NCBI RefSeq assembly: GCF_024498355.1
Contig: NZ_CP101833.1
Coordinates: forward strand, 1,903,001-1,967,000
Length of the DNA stretch: 64,000 bases
DNA from: Bacillus pumilus
GTDB taxonomy: Bacteria; Bacillota; Bacilli; Bacillales; Bacillaceae
Direction: 5' to 3'
Shown in pieces: positions 35,735 to 45,117 of this stretch (positions within the stretch are counted from its first letter, which is position 1; each line of letters begins with the position of its first letter). The notes beneath the pieces are model-generated. The model had not been told where the DNA came from, did not search any database, and worked only from the letters and a program-made list of their open reading frames with translations. The translations under genes were made by a program, and so were the position numbers.

Positions 35735-35761
35735 AGAGCCTTTCCAAATGGAATAGGCTCC
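35735..35761. terminator. Terminator hairpin, right copy flanking element C
   Basis: Copy of 35540-35566 with two substitutions, directly next to the ypmT stop. Confidence 0.8.
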
Positions 35762-35959
35762 TTACGAGACATCTTCAGCTTTTTCTTGCTTTTGAAAATC
35801 AAAAGCAAGAATCATGATGCCTAAAAATAATGCACAATAGGCAATATTTAAGTAAAACTGATCGATATTTTCTGCTTTTAAATCAGTGGCAGCCGTAATG
35901 CCAAAGTACGCAGCAAATAAAAGCGACAGTAAACTAAAATATTGATAGATTCGCTTCAT
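35762..35959 (-). CDS. ypmT: YpmT small membrane protein
   Basis: A 65-residue protein with two hydrophobic helices (about 5-22 and 36-54) and a charged tail. Identity as YpmT is by position after ypmS and by size. The ATG at 35959 has a CAGGAGTG SD. A duplicated piece of ypmS lies between it and the intact ypmS. The function is unknown. Confidence 0.78.
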   Translation of the reverse strand: MKRIYQYFSLLSLLFAAYFGITAATDLKAENIDQFYLNIAYCALFLGIMILAFDFQKQEKAEDVS

Positions 35960-35979
35960 GATTTCACTCCTGACTTGCA

Positions 35980-36213
35980 CGTTCTATTGTTTTGGATGGT
36001 AATATGAGAATTCGATTTCATCGTTCTCAAGATCAATTTTGTTCGCTTTGACATACATATCATTCGTCAGTGGCATTTCTGAAAGGCGCACTTCAACGTT
36101 CTATTGTTTTGGATGGTAATATGAGAATTCGATTTCATCGTTCTCAAGATCAATTTTGTTCGCTTTGACATACATATCATTCGTCAGTGGCATTTCTGAA
36201 AGGCGCACTTCAA
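35980..36213 (-). repeat. Perfect 117-bp tandem duplication of the ypmS 3' end
   Basis: Positions 35980-36096 and 36097-36213 are identical. The upstream copy (36097-36213) is the real 3' end and stop of ypmS. The downstream copy is untranslated remnant sequence between ypmS and ypmT. Confidence 0.95.
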
Positions 36214-36667
36214 CCGTTTTTTGGTCTGGTTTCACATGAACGAATTCTGGCAGTTCATAAAACTGACCCATGTAGCTTAAAACAAAACTGATCGGAATGC
36301 TCAATTGTCCAATTGAAAAGTCATCCACTTTCAGCAGGACATCACCATTATCTTCAACAGTTGGTGTAAATGACACGTTTGCATCAATGGTTGAAGAGAA
36401 GGCTTTAATCGCGCCTGTTACTTTCACATCTTGATCAATCGCAACATGAAAGTCAGGCATATCGCTTGATCCTTGATTTTTCAAATAATCATTTACAAAG
36501 CTGGTCAGCGATTCTTTTGAGCTAGAAATGTTAAAAGAATACTCGCTTTTCGCTTCTTTTTCTGAAGCGGATTGACCGCCTGGCAGCAGCATCAAAATGC
36601 CGCACGCAACAACAATCAATAGATTGATGGCAAGTAAAATAAAAAATAAGCTTTTCCATTTTTTCAT
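36101..36667 (-). CDS. ypmS: YpmS, DUF2140 membrane-anchored protein
   Basis: A 188-residue protein with one N-terminal membrane anchor (about 7-28) and an extracytoplasmic DUF2140 domain. The function is unknown; it is conserved with ypmR. The stop lies 4 bases inside the upstream unit of the 117-bp duplication, so the protein itself is complete. It is 9 bases after ypmR. Confidence 0.85.
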   Translation of the reverse strand: MKKWKSLFFILLAINLLIVVACGILMLLPGGQSASEKEAKSEYSFNISSSKESLTSFVNDYLKNQGSSDMPDFHVAIDQDVKVTGAIKAFSSTIDANVSFTPTVEDNGDVLLKVDDFSIGQLSIPISFVLSYMGQFYELPEFVHVKPDQKTVEVRLSEMPLTNDMYVKANKIDLENDEIEFSYYHPKQ

Positions 36668-36676
36668 ATGTTCACC

Positions 36677-37438
36677 CTATTCCTTCGGCAGTCCTTCTTT
36701 TTTCACTTCTGAGAATAAACGATTTGCCATAAGAGAGTACCCCTTTTGGTTTGGGTGGAAATCATCATCTGCCAGTAATTTTTCATCAGAATCTTCTTCA
36801 AATAAATCTGCCACATTGATCATGTCAGCATTGCCGTCTTTTTTCAGTTCTTTTTTAGCGACCGCGTTCCAGTCTTTGACAACTTCATCGATATCTCTCA
36901 GCTCAGTCAGACTGAACTTAAAGGGATTATACATACTTACATACATGATCTTCGCGTGGTCATTATGTTCTCTCAGTTGAGCAAGAATGGTTTTAAAGCG
37001 CTCCTCAAAAGGACCTTGCTCTTTTTGAAAAGGAGCAAAAGTCAAATTGAGTACATTTTGACGGACGACATGCATTAAGTCATTTCCTCCGATCGTAAAG
37101 AAAATATAATCAGCGTCTTTCAGCCCATCTTGCACCTTTTTCTCTTTTAATCTCTTTAATAAATCTACCGTTCTACTGCCTTTAACAGCATAGTTTTTTA
37201 ATGTAACAGATTGCACGCCGTCCACCGCTTCTATCTTGTCGCGGGTGATGCCTGCATACCCCTTTTTATTTTGATCTCCGATTCCTTCTGTTAAGGAATC
37301 TCCAACCGCTGCGATGGTAATATGTTCTTTTACGTTTTGTGTGTCTTCTAGTTTATCCTTTATGCCAGCCTCTTTTGCAGAACATGCAGAAAGAACAAAA
37401 GCTAGAGACATCACAATCAAAATCAAACGAGCTTTCAA
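36677..37438 (-). CDS. ypmR: SGNH/GDSL-type lipoprotein hydrolase
   Basis: A 253-residue lipoprotein with signal peptide and lipobox LSAC (C19), then an SGNH hydrolase: block I AVGDSLTEGIG, block III GGNDLM and block V DDFHPN. It is probably an esterase or lipase on the outer membrane face. Start TTG at 37438 about 10 bases from AAGGAGG; the frame extends 18 codons upstream. Confidence 0.88.
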   Translation of the reverse strand: MKARLILIVMSLAFVLSACSAKEAGIKDKLEDTQNVKEHITIAAVGDSLTEGIGDQNKKGYAGITRDKIEAVDGVQSVTLKNYAVKGSRTVDLLKRLKEKKVQDGLKDADYIFFTIGGNDLMHVVRQNVLNLTFAPFQKEQGPFEERFKTILAQLREHNDHAKIMYVSMYNPFKFSLTELRDIDEVVKDWNAVAKKELKKDGNADMINVADLFEEDSDEKLLADDDFHPNQKGYSLMANRLFSEVKKEGLPKE

Positions 37439-37507
37439 ACGATGATGTCCCTCCTTTTTCTGATTAAAAAAGTTTACCATGTTTTCGCTCATTTGAACAT
37501 CCTTATG

Positions 37508-38098
37508 CTAGCTTCGGTTAAGCGTTTTGATGTCCTTGATGATTTCATCATATGGTGTATTTTGTACGCCATCATAATTTTTCATCACTTTCCCTTCTTG
37601 ATCGACTAGGAAAAACAGTGATTGATGAATGACTTGGTCTTCATCTTCAGGTTTTTTCACAATGGTTTTAAAGCTCTTCATGGCGAATTTTTCAATCGCT
37701 GACTGCGAGTAACCAGTGAGGAAATCCCAATTTTTAAAGGACAATGGATATGCTTTAGCAAATTCCTTTAGCTTTTTCGGTGAGTCCACCTCTGGGTCAA
37801 CACTAAAGGAAATGATATGCGCATCCAATTTTTCTTCTTTTAACCGTTTTTGCAGCTCTGTCATATGAGCAGTCATAGGCGGACAGATCGTTTCACAGCT
37901 TGTGAAAATAAAATCTGCAATCCATACTTTCCCCTTCAAATCATCCAGTGACACCTTTTGACCCTCTTGGTTTTGATACTCAAACGGCTGTATTTGATAA
38001 TTTAACGCATCCTTGATTTGTCCATTTGAACACGATACTAAAAGAAGCACGCTTATCATCATAAGCGCACCAAGCAAGGCTCCCCTTTTTCTATACAT
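37508..38098 (-). CDS. ypmQ: SCO1/SenC-family copper chaperone
   Basis: A 196-residue lipoprotein (lipobox LVSC, C23) of the SCO family. The copper site is C68/C72 (TSCETICPP) and H158. Such proteins help assemble the CuA centre of cytochrome c oxidase or act as thiol reductants. The ATG at 38098 is preceded by AAAGGGG. Confidence 0.9.
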   Translation of the reverse strand: MYRKRGALLGALMMISVLLLVSCSNGQIKDALNYQIQPFEYQNQEGQKVSLDDLKGKVWIADFIFTSCETICPPMTAHMTELQKRLKEEKLDAHIISFSVDPEVDSPKKLKEFAKAYPLSFKNWDFLTGYSQSAIEKFAMKSFKTIVKKPEDEDQVIHQSLFFLVDQEGKVMKNYDGVQNTPYDEIIKDIKTLNRS

Positions 38099-38121
38099 GA
38101 TATGCCCATCCCCTTTTTCAA

Positions 38122-38964
38122 TCAATCGGTATAAAAAGTAAAGCCTATTGCTCCCTTTCCAGTATGACAGGAAATAATCGGAGTTGTGTAGGCGATATCA
38201 ACAAGTGCATCAGGTGTGTGATCGAGTAGCGCTGATTTGAGCTTTTCTGCAAGCTCTAATGCATCTGCGTGCGCAATCCCAATTGCCTGAACGGTTTTTC
38301 CTTTCACCGCCTGTACATACTGTTTTGTCAGATAGCGGACAAGAGCAGAGTAGCTTCTCACATTCGCTTCCGGCGTGTATACTCCGTCTGTTAAGCTGGC
38401 AATTGGTTTGATGTGAAGAAGTGAGCCGATAAGCGCCTTTCCTCTTCCAATCCTTCCACCCTTCACGAGATTTTCTAATGTATCAATTGTGACATATAGC
38501 TTTGTTTTATGGCGGATTTTCCCCACTTCTTTGATGATGTCTTCACGGCTTGCACCTTTTTTTGCAAGTTCTGCTGCTTTGATGACTTGAAACCCTAATC
38601 CATAGGAGATAAAGTTTGAATCAATCACCGTGATGTTTCCATCCACCATTTTCGAAGCGCTTTCAGCAGTTTGAACTGTACCACTCATTCCACCGGTTAA
38701 ATGAATACTAATGACTTCGCTTCCATCTGCCGTCAGCTTTTCATATAATTCGACGAATTGACCGATTGCAGGTTGAGACGTTTTCGGCAATTCCTCAGCG
38801 GCCTCCATTTTATGAATAAATTCATCAGGCTGCAAATTCACTCGGTCAATATAATCAACTCCAGAAATGGAGATATTGAGCGGAATCACGTGAATTGAAA
38901 GATCATTGATTTTCTCTTGCGGAAGATCTACAGTTGAATCAGTTACAATTTTAATTTGTTTCAC
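38122..38964 (-). CDS. DegV-family fatty-acid-binding protein (FakB-like)
   Basis: A 280-residue DegV protein that binds a single fatty acid for phosphorylation by FakA. Marks are IVTDSTVDLP at the N terminus, TSQPAIGQF, LTGGMSGTVQ (lipid-head contact) and GGRIGRGKALIG. It is not one of the genes I remember at this place in B. subtilis 168, so it may be an insertion relative to that genome. It is followed by ypmQ. Confidence 0.9.
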   Translation of the reverse strand: MKQIKIVTDSTVDLPQEKINDLSIHVIPLNISISGVDYIDRVNLQPDEFIHKMEAAEELPKTSQPAIGQFVELYEKLTADGSEVISIHLTGGMSGTVQTAESASKMVDGNITVIDSNFISYGLGFQVIKAAELAKKGASREDIIKEVGKIRHKTKLYVTIDTLENLVKGGRIGRGKALIGSLLHIKPIASLTDGVYTPEANVRSYSALVRYLTKQYVQAVKGKTVQAIGIAHADALELAEKLKSALLDHTPDALVDIAYTTPIISCHTGKGAIGFTFYTD

Positions 38965-39149
38965 TATCGTCTCATCCTTGCTGTCTTAGTCTTTACTTAT
39001 GATATTACCTTATTTCCTGTATTCTTGAAAACAACTGTCCTCACGTTTTTGAAATTGTCACATTTTCTTCTTTTCATGAAAAAAATCCTTGCCAACTGAG
39101 CAGCCGCCTTTTCTAAACGGCGCTCACTCCTTTTGACAAAGATTCCTAT

Positions 39150-39401
39150 TTATGCATTGTGTTTCAGTGTAGGCTGCTGATAGATCTGTTCATATGTGCT
39201 CCACTTGACGTTACGTTTCACGTACTCCCTGAAAGAGTACACATCTCTCTTTCCTTTAGATACATAGACTTTTTTCAAGAAAGCTTCAAGTCTAAAGGTG
39301 AGCATGAAACAATACGTCTCATCCCCCTTTAGAACAGGGATTTCTGTTACCTTGATCTGAGCTCCATCCATCCGTCTAAAACATATTGTTTTGAGCAGCA
39401 C
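39150..39401 (-). CDS. ypmP: YpmP conserved protein
   Basis: An 83-residue basic protein, starting GTG (VLLKTICFRRMDG). It is identified by size (83) and position next to ilvA. No known domain. The function is unknown. Confidence 0.7.
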   Translation of the reverse strand: MLLKTICFRRMDGAQIKVTEIPVLKGDETYCFMLTFRLEAFLKKVYVSKGKRDVYSFREYVKRNVKWSTYEQIYQQPTLKHNA

Positions 39402-39437
39402 AAACGATCAATCCTCTTTTCCAATGATCTGTTAAGC

Positions 39438-40706
39438 CTAAATAAATAGGTGGAATAAATCTTGATCTTTATTCACTTCAACATAGTGGAAGCCTTTTTT
39501 ATTCATCCGCTTAATCAGCGCCGCATAGTCATTTCTTTCTTTCAATTCGATGCCAACAAGTGCGGGACCTTTGCTTCGATTATTCTTTTTCGTATATTCA
39601 AAGCGTGAGATATCATCATTTGGCCCTAACACTTCATCTAAAAACTCCCTGAGAGCTCCTGCTCTTTGCGGAAAATTGACGATAAAGTAATGTTGAAGCC
39701 CTTCATAAATCATTGAGCGTTCTTTGATTTCTTGCATTCTGCCAATGTCATTATTTCCCCCGCTGACAATACAGACAACATTTTTGCCTTTAATCTCCTC
39801 GCGATGCGCTTCTAATGCCGCGATCGGCAAGGCACCTGCTGGCTCTGCTACAATCGCACATTGATTATACAGCTCTAAAATGGTTGTACACACTTTTCCT
39901 TCTGGTACAAGACTAATTTTATCGACAACGGATTGAAGGGACGTAAACGTCTTTTCACCAATCCGCTGAACCGCTGCCCCGTCTACAAACTTATCAATCG
40001 AATCAAGTGTCACAACCTCTCCCTTCTCATGGGAAGCATGCAGTGAAGCTGCGCCAAGCGGCTCGACAGCAATGATTTCGGTTTCTGGTGCAATGTTTTT
40101 GATATATGTGCCAACGCCAGATAGCAGTCCGCCACCTCCGACGCTTGCAAATAAAAAGTGAGGCTCCACTTCGATATCATTTAATATTTCTACAGCAGTT
40201 GTTCCTTGTCCTGCCATCACATCCAAATCATCAAACGGATGGATAAATTCGCGCTTTTCCTTATCTCCGCATTTTACTGCTTCATGATAGGAATCATCAA
40301 ACGTATCTCCGGTTAAGATAATTTCAACATATTCTTTTCCGAAAAGCTCCACTTGAGATACTTTTTGCCTTGGCGTCGTAGCCGGCATAAAGATTTTCCC
40401 GTGGATACCTAAATATTTACAAGAATAGGCAACACCTTGCGCGTGATTTCCAGCACTTGCACAGACAATGCCGTTTTCTAGTTTATTTTTTGGCAGCTGG
40501 CTCATTTTATTAAAAGCGCCTCTTAATTTAAAGGAACGAACTACTTGAAGATCCTCTCTTTTTAAGTAGACATTACATTCATATCGTTCAGAAAGTCGCT
40601 CATTTTTTTGAAGCGGTGTATGAGTCACTACATCCTTCAAATTTTGATGGGCTTTTAAGATGTCTTTCACTTGAATTAGCGTGTTTTCTTTGAGCAACGG
40701 TTTCAT
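39438..40706 (-). CDS. ilvA: Threonine dehydratase
   Basis: PLP enzyme that converts threonine to 2-oxobutyrate, the first step to isoleucine. The 422-residue protein has the PLP lysine in SFKLRGAF (K60), the phosphate cup GGGGLLSG, and a C-terminal regulatory ACT-like domain (about 330-420) for isoleucine feedback. The ATG at 40706 has an AAAGG SD. Upstream there is a TATAAT with an extended TG; no T-box is seen. Confidence 0.95.
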   Translation of the reverse strand: MKPLLKENTLIQVKDILKAHQNLKDVVTHTPLQKNERLSERYECNVYLKREDLQVVRSFKLRGAFNKMSQLPKNKLENGIVCASAGNHAQGVAYSCKYLGIHGKIFMPATTPRQKVSQVELFGKEYVEIILTGDTFDDSYHEAVKCGDKEKREFIHPFDDLDVMAGQGTTAVEILNDIEVEPHFLFASVGGGGLLSGVGTYIKNIAPETEIIAVEPLGAASLHASHEKGEVVTLDSIDKFVDGAAVQRIGEKTFTSLQSVVDKISLVPEGKVCTTILELYNQCAIVAEPAGALPIAALEAHREEIKGKNVVCIVSGGNNDIGRMQEIKERSMIYEGLQHYFIVNFPQRAGALREFLDEVLGPNDDISRFEYTKKNNRSKGPALVGIELKERNDYAALIKRMNKKGFHYVEVNKDQDLFHLFI

Positions 40707-40887
40707 GTACAAGATCCTTTCTCTTTAACCTTATTTAATTTGTCATTATAACATGAATATTCAAAAAATAAACCAATAGATCATGGATCAAGCATAAATT
40801 TCATAAACTTTTTCGTTTCTCTGTACATTTGGTTTTATTGGGTGTTACAATTAAACCAATTAGAACCATAAAGAAAGGAATCACCCG

Positions 40888-41859
40888 ATGACCACACGTC
40901 CGTTTACTTCTATATATGGAGAGCACCAAGATATGAAGCACGCCATTCATTTGGCAAAACAATTCACGCAAAACAAGCAGCCTGTCTTAATAACGGGAGA
41001 AATCGGAACAGGCAAAACATTATTTGCCCAAGAAATGGCAAATGCTTCTGTTCCTCACGCTTCGCTGACACATATTTATTGCCCGACATTGGATGAAGAG
41101 ACCTTACAGAAAGCATTCACTCAAAAGAAGAATCAAGCTCTTTATTTAGACGAAATTGGCGCATTAAGTATTCCTATGCAGCATCAGCTCATTCGTTTTC
41201 TAGAAACTTCACCTGCAACAAAAATCATCGCTTCTTCGTCTTTATCATTAGAGGCATTGAGGGTTTCATCTACTTTTTTACCTGAGCTATTTTATCGTCT
41301 CAACGTACTCCATCTGTCCATTCCGTCTTTAGCAGATCGAAAAACAGATATTCCTGCTTTAACTACTGCCTTTTTCAAAGAGCTGGGCATACAGCCTGAC
41401 ATTGATACAAGTGTTTGGGAAACCTTGCAGCAGTATCCATTTGAAGGCAATGTACAAGAGCTCAAAAATATGGTTCATTACGCTGCAGCGATTCTCGAGG
41501 GGCAAACGGTTTTCTTACACCACTTACCGCCTTTTGTGTTATTACCTCAACACGCAGCGGCTGGAAAAGGAAAAAAAGAAGAGCACCAGCTTACACTTAT
41601 GGAGAAACAAGAATTTGTTTTCTTACTTGAAGCCATTAAAGCACTGAATGAAAAAGGAGAAGCAGCAAGCAGACGACTCTTGTCTGAATTAAGCAAACAA
41701 GGTGACATTCCGCTGACCCCTCAGCAGGTGAGGAGCCGATTAGATGATCTTGAGAAAAAAGCATACGTGACGAAAGGAAAAGGCAGGGCTGGAACGAAGA
41801 TTACACTTGAAGGTCTTTCATTCCTGAAGTCGCTTGATGGTTATATACCGGTTCAATAA
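40888..41859 (+). CDS. yplP: YplP, sigma-54-activator-like AAA+ protein without the contact loop
   Basis: A 323-residue protein with an NtrC-type AAA+ domain: Walker A GEIGTGKT (37-44) and Walker B LYLDEI (85-90), then a lid helix region (GNVQELKNMV). The stretch between Walker A and B is about 20 residues shorter than in true activators, and no GAFTGA loop is present. The C-terminal end is a winged-helix-like segment (about 245-315) rather than a Fis domain. B. subtilis yplP has been linked to cold adaptation together with sigL. Confidence 0.82.
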   Translation: MTTRPFTSIYGEHQDMKHAIHLAKQFTQNKQPVLITGEIGTGKTLFAQEMANASVPHASLTHIYCPTLDEETLQKAFTQKKNQALYLDEIGALSIPMQHQLIRFLETSPATKIIASSSLSLEALRVSSTFLPELFYRLNVLHLSIPSLADRKTDIPALTTAFFKELGIQPDIDTSVWETLQQYPFEGNVQELKNMVHYAAAILEGQTVFLHHLPPFVLLPQHAAAGKGKKEEHQLTLMEKQEFVFLLEAIKALNEKGEAASRRLLSELSKQGDIPLTPQQVRSRLDDLEKKAYVTKGKGRAGTKITLEGLSFLKSLDGYIPVQ

Positions 41860-41872
41860 AGGAGGAAATCTA

Positions 41873-42511
41873 TTGTTTACTGTAAAAGAAGAAATTGCAA
41901 ACGCCGTTACACATGGCATTGGGGTTATTTTATCCATTCCAGCCATTGTTTTTCTCGTTTTATTCGCTGTTCAATACGGCACAGTCACAGACATTATTAG
42001 CTTTTCGATATTTGGTGCATCCATGCTGCTGCTTTATTTAAGCTCGACCCTGCTTCATAGCATTCGGCACAAAAAAACAAAAGATGTGTTTGAGATTCTC
42101 GACCACTCTGCTATTTATGTATTGATTGCTGGTACATATACACCCTTTTTACTTGGACCATTAAAAGGCGCACTCGGCTATACTCTACTTGCGATTGTAT
42201 GGGCTCTTGCTGCAGGTGGTATTGTCTTTAAAATCTTTTTCGTCAAACGGTTTATCGTTGTATCCACTCTCGTTTATTTATTAATGGGCTGGATGATTAT
42301 CATCGCCATCAAACCACTCTACATTCAATTAACGGGAGCAGGATTCGGCTTATTACTGTTAGGCGGTCTATTATATTCGGTCGGAACCATCTTTTATATT
42401 TGGCGTAAAATCCCTTATCATCATGCGATTTGGCACAGCTTTGTTCTCGGCGGAAGTGCGTCGATGTTTTTCTGCATCCTATTCTATTGTGTCAGCATCC
42501 CAGCGGCATAG
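41873..42511 (+). CDS. yplQ: Hemolysin III/YqfA-family membrane protein
   Basis: A 212-residue protein with seven membrane segments and the PAQR/hemolysin-III marks EEIANAVTHGIG, HSIRHKK and IWHSFVLGGS. Start TTG at 41873 is 7 bases from AAAGGAGG; an upstream ATG in frame overlaps the end of yplP. The role is unknown. Confidence 0.9.
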   Translation: MFTVKEEIANAVTHGIGVILSIPAIVFLVLFAVQYGTVTDIISFSIFGASMLLLYLSSTLLHSIRHKKTKDVFEILDHSAIYVLIAGTYTPFLLGPLKGALGYTLLAIVWALAAGGIVFKIFFVKRFIVVSTLVYLLMGWMIIIAIKPLYIQLTGAGFGLLLLGGLLYSVGTIFYIWRKIPYHHAIWHSFVLGGSASMFFCILFYCVSIPAA

Positions 42512-42547
42512 AAAAACCAGCATCCACTTTCGGATGCTGGTTTTTCT
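42510..42547. terminator. Bidirectional terminator between yplQ and ypkP
   Basis: AAAAACCAGCATCC/GGATGCTGGTTTTT perfect stem. Confidence 0.92.
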
Positions 42548-43169
42548 ATGCGCGCTTTTGAACGTAATCACTGATCACGACAGGTGCTTTAATATGAATA
42601 TCGACATTGACAGGACGCAGCCTTTTCACGATCTTCCCTGTTAAAAGCCGATCCGTTCCGCTTGTTTCAATCGGAACAAGCGGACAATCACATTCTTCGG
42701 CAAGCACCTCTGCAATGGCACGATATTTTTCTGAAAGCAATACACTCTGCCCAGACATGACTCTTTCTTTTGCTTCTTCTAACAATCCCTCATCAGACTG
42801 ATTGTGACGAATAACCGCCATCTTTTTCAGCCATTGTTTTAAGATGGGGTAGCGAAACAGATTCGAATTCGCCATGAAAGCAAATGGCTTCTCAAGGTGC
42901 CCAATTAATAATGTCGTTGTCACCGGATTAAGCTCATGGGTGACATAAATGACCGGTCCATCCGGCAGCTTCTTTTTCTGATGGATGGTCATCACTGATC
43001 CTGACTGATCAATACATCCTCTTGCAAACCTTTTCGCATGCTCATGAATGAGCTGCATTCGTTTCGTATAGGAAATGCGCGGATCAGTTAATTCATGATC
43101 ATACAAATGCCTCATACTTTTTAAAAAGGATACAACAACATAAATCGTTAAAAACCAATAACGAAACAA
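42546..43169 (-). CDS. ypkP: Acyltransferase-like (PlsC fold) protein, motif degenerate
   Basis: A 207-residue protein with an N-terminal hydrophobic segment and a PlsC-like order of motifs. The catalytic HxxxxD is read as HELNPV, so the Asp is missing, and the FPEGTRS block reads LLSEKYRA. It may not be an active acyltransferase. Start TTG with an AGGAGGAG SD. It stands 19 bases after dfrA and is probably cotranscribed with thyB-dfrA. Confidence 0.75.
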   Translation of the reverse strand: MFRYWFLTIYVVVSFLKSMRHLYDHELTDPRISYTKRMQLIHEHAKRFARGCIDQSGSVMTIHQKKKLPDGPVIYVTHELNPVTTTLLIGHLEKPFAFMANSNLFRYPILKQWLKKMAVIRHNQSDEGLLEEAKERVMSGQSVLLSEKYRAIAEVLAEECDCPLVPIETSGTDRLLTGKIVKRLRPVNVDIHIKAPVVISDYVQKRA

Positions 43170-43188
43170 CCGTACTCCTCCTACTCAT

Positions 43189-43677
43189 TTATCCTTCTTT
43201 TCTGTCATATACGACAAATTCATAATTGTAGGGGTTCTTTTCGTCACGATGGCCTTTTTCGCGTGATACAATCGTCCATTCGTCTTCATTGTAATGAGGA
43301 AAATAGCGGTCACCTTCAAAAGCATGATGAATGTGCGTGATGTAAAGACGATCCGCATATGGCATCATTTCCTCATACAGCTTAGATCCGCCAATGATAA
43401 ATAATTCTTTCTCATTCTTCCCGATTGTTAAAATGTCAGCAATTGAATGGACAACCTCACATCCCTCTCTTTGAAAAGAAGGACTTGTGGTTAAGACGAT
43501 ATTACGGCGGTTAGGCAACGCTCGTCCAATCGATTCAAATGTTTTCCTGCCCATGACAATGGTATGGCCGCCTGTGACTTTTTTAAAATAACCTAAATCC
43601 GCGGGTAAATGCCACGGCATTTGATTATCTTGACCAATGACTCTGTCTTTACCTGTCGCCACAATCATAGAAATCAT
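43189..43677 (-). CDS. dfrA: Dihydrofolate reductase
   Basis: A 162-residue NADPH-dependent reductase of dihydrofolate. Family marks are MPWHLPADL (substrate/NADPH loop), GRKTFESIG, and the [11 protein letters not shown] segment. It overlaps thyB by ATGA, so reduced folate used up by ThyB is regenerated by a coupled product. Confidence 0.96.
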   Translation of the reverse strand: MISMIVATGKDRVIGQDNQMPWHLPADLGYFKKVTGGHTIVMGRKTFESIGRALPNRRNIVLTTSPSFQREGCEVVHSIADILTIGKNEKELFIIGGSKLYEEMMPYADRLYITHIHHAFEGDRYFPHYNEDEWTIVSREKGHRDEKNPYNYEFVVYDRKEG

Positions 43678-44468
43678 ACACTGACTTCTCCTTTAATATG
43701 CGGATGTGGATCATAGTTCTCGAGTACAAAATCATCAAACGTAAAATCAAAAATGCTCTTTACATCTCTTGTGATGCGAAGCTGCGGAAGTGTGCGCTCC
43801 TCGCGCTCCAGCTGCATTTTCACCTGCGGAAGATGATTTTGATAAATATGAGCATCCCCAAGTGTATGAATAAACTCTCCTGGCTCAAGATTTGTCACTT
43901 TGGCAATCATCATCGTTAGAAGTGCATATGAAGCAATATTAAAAGGCACGCCTAAAAAGATATCTGCCGATCTTTGATATAGCTGGCAGGAAAGCTTCCC
44001 GTTTGATACGTAAAATTGAAACAAACAATGACAAGGAGGCAGCGCCATTTGATCAATTTCCCCCGGATTCCAAGCACTGACGATCAGTCTTCTTGAATTC
44101 GGGTTGTGCTCAATATCATGGATCAGCTTTGTGATCTGATCCACGGTCTCGCCGTCTCCACTCGCCCATGATCTCCACTGTGCACCGTATACACGGCCTA
44201 GTTCTCCATTCTCATCTGCCCATTCGTTCCAAATACGGACACCATTTTCTTGAAGATATTTGACATTTGTATCACCTTTTAAAAACCACAGTAACTCATG
44301 AATGATTGATTTCAGGTGTAATTTCTTGGTTGTTAATAAAGGAAACCCTTCCTGTAAATCAAATCTCATTTGGTAACCGAACGTGCTGATTGTGCCTGTT
44401 CCCGTTCTGTCACCTTTTTCATCCCCGTGCTGTAATACATGACGGCATAACTCTTTGTATTGTTTCAT
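43674..44468 (-). CDS. thyB: Thymidylate synthase (ThyA family)
   Basis: A 264-residue classical thymidylate synthase that methylates dUMP with methylene-tetrahydrofolate. The nucleophile is C146 in PPCHC. RTGTGT and [17 protein letters not shown] are the folate and dUMP sites. The ATG at 44468 is used (8 bases from AAAGG, and 264 residues is normal); an ATG at 44477 overlaps the SD. Confidence 0.96.
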   Translation of the reverse strand: MKQYKELCRHVLQHGDEKGDRTGTGTISTFGYQMRFDLQEGFPLLTTKKLHLKSIIHELLWFLKGDTNVKYLQENGVRIWNEWADENGELGRVYGAQWRSWASGDGETVDQITKLIHDIEHNPNSRRLIVSAWNPGEIDQMALPPCHCLFQFYVSNGKLSCQLYQRSADIFLGVPFNIASYALLTMMIAKVTNLEPGEFIHTLGDAHIYQNHLPQVKMQLEREERTLPQLRITRDVKSIFDFTFDDFVLENYDPHPHIKGEVSV

Positions 44469-44530
44469 TTTTTTCATCCTTTATTTATGTTCTTGTTGTA
44501 GTTTACCTTATTTCTGCTTTTGTTGAAACC

Positions 44531-44567
44531 AAAAAAACACGTCTGCGTGATGAGCAGACATGTTTTT
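44531..44567. terminator. Bidirectional terminator downstream of ypjQ
   Basis: AACACGTCTGC/GCAGACATGTT stem with A and T runs on either side. Confidence 0.85.
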
Positions 44568-44571
44568 CTTA

Positions 44572-45111
44572 TTATACTTGATTCACTCGATCCTGCTCTT
44601 CGTCCTTAATATCTTGGTGAGAGTGAGCAATGCGGCTTGCTGCTGCTGCGGCAAGTGCAGCGACAAGATCATCAAGGAAGGTGTGTACTTCTCCTGGACG
44701 ACCTTCATCTAATTCTCGAATAATACCAAATTTCTCTTTATCTAAATAACCGAAGTTGGTCAAACCGATTGATCCATATACATTGACAATGGAAAGCGGA
44801 ATAATTTCGTCAATTCCATATAGCGGCTCATCTGTTTCAACTAAGTGCTGTAAAGGTTCTGGCAAAAGCTTTTTTTCTGCCAGCTGATCAAGGGCAAGCC
44901 CTGTTAAAACAGCATGGACAATTTCCCTTTTCTTCAGCACTTTTTCAACATTTTCAATGCAGACACTAAGCGGGAGATTCGGATGATATTTTTCTTGAAG
45001 CTTAAGCACAATGTGTGCGATATCTTCAATTTTCACTCCGCGATCGTTTAACATTTGTTTTGTAATGTGCACCATTTCGTTCATTGTATATTTTTTCAAT
45101 TGGCATGACAT
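44572..45111 (-). CDS. ypjQ: Phosphatidylglycerophosphatase A-like protein
   Basis: A 179-residue protein of the PgpA-like family; the conserved end reads DEGRPGEVHTFLDDLVAALAAAAASR. Bacillus members lack the membrane helices of E. coli PgpA, so it is probably a soluble relative with unknown activity. It follows ypjP by 6 bases. Confidence 0.82.
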   Translation of the reverse strand: MSCQLKKYTMNEMVHITKQMLNDRGVKIEDIAHIVLKLQEKYHPNLPLSVCIENVEKVLKKREIVHAVLTGLALDQLAEKKLLPEPLQHLVETDEPLYGIDEIIPLSIVNVYGSIGLTNFGYLDKEKFGIIRELDEGRPGEVHTFLDDLVAALAAAAASRIAHSHQDIKDEEQDRVNQV

Positions 45112-45117
45112 CTCCTT

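Noticed and set aside
40707..40887. Search for a T-box before ilvA.
   Set aside because: The interval is too short and has no T-box sequence (TGGNACCGCG-like).
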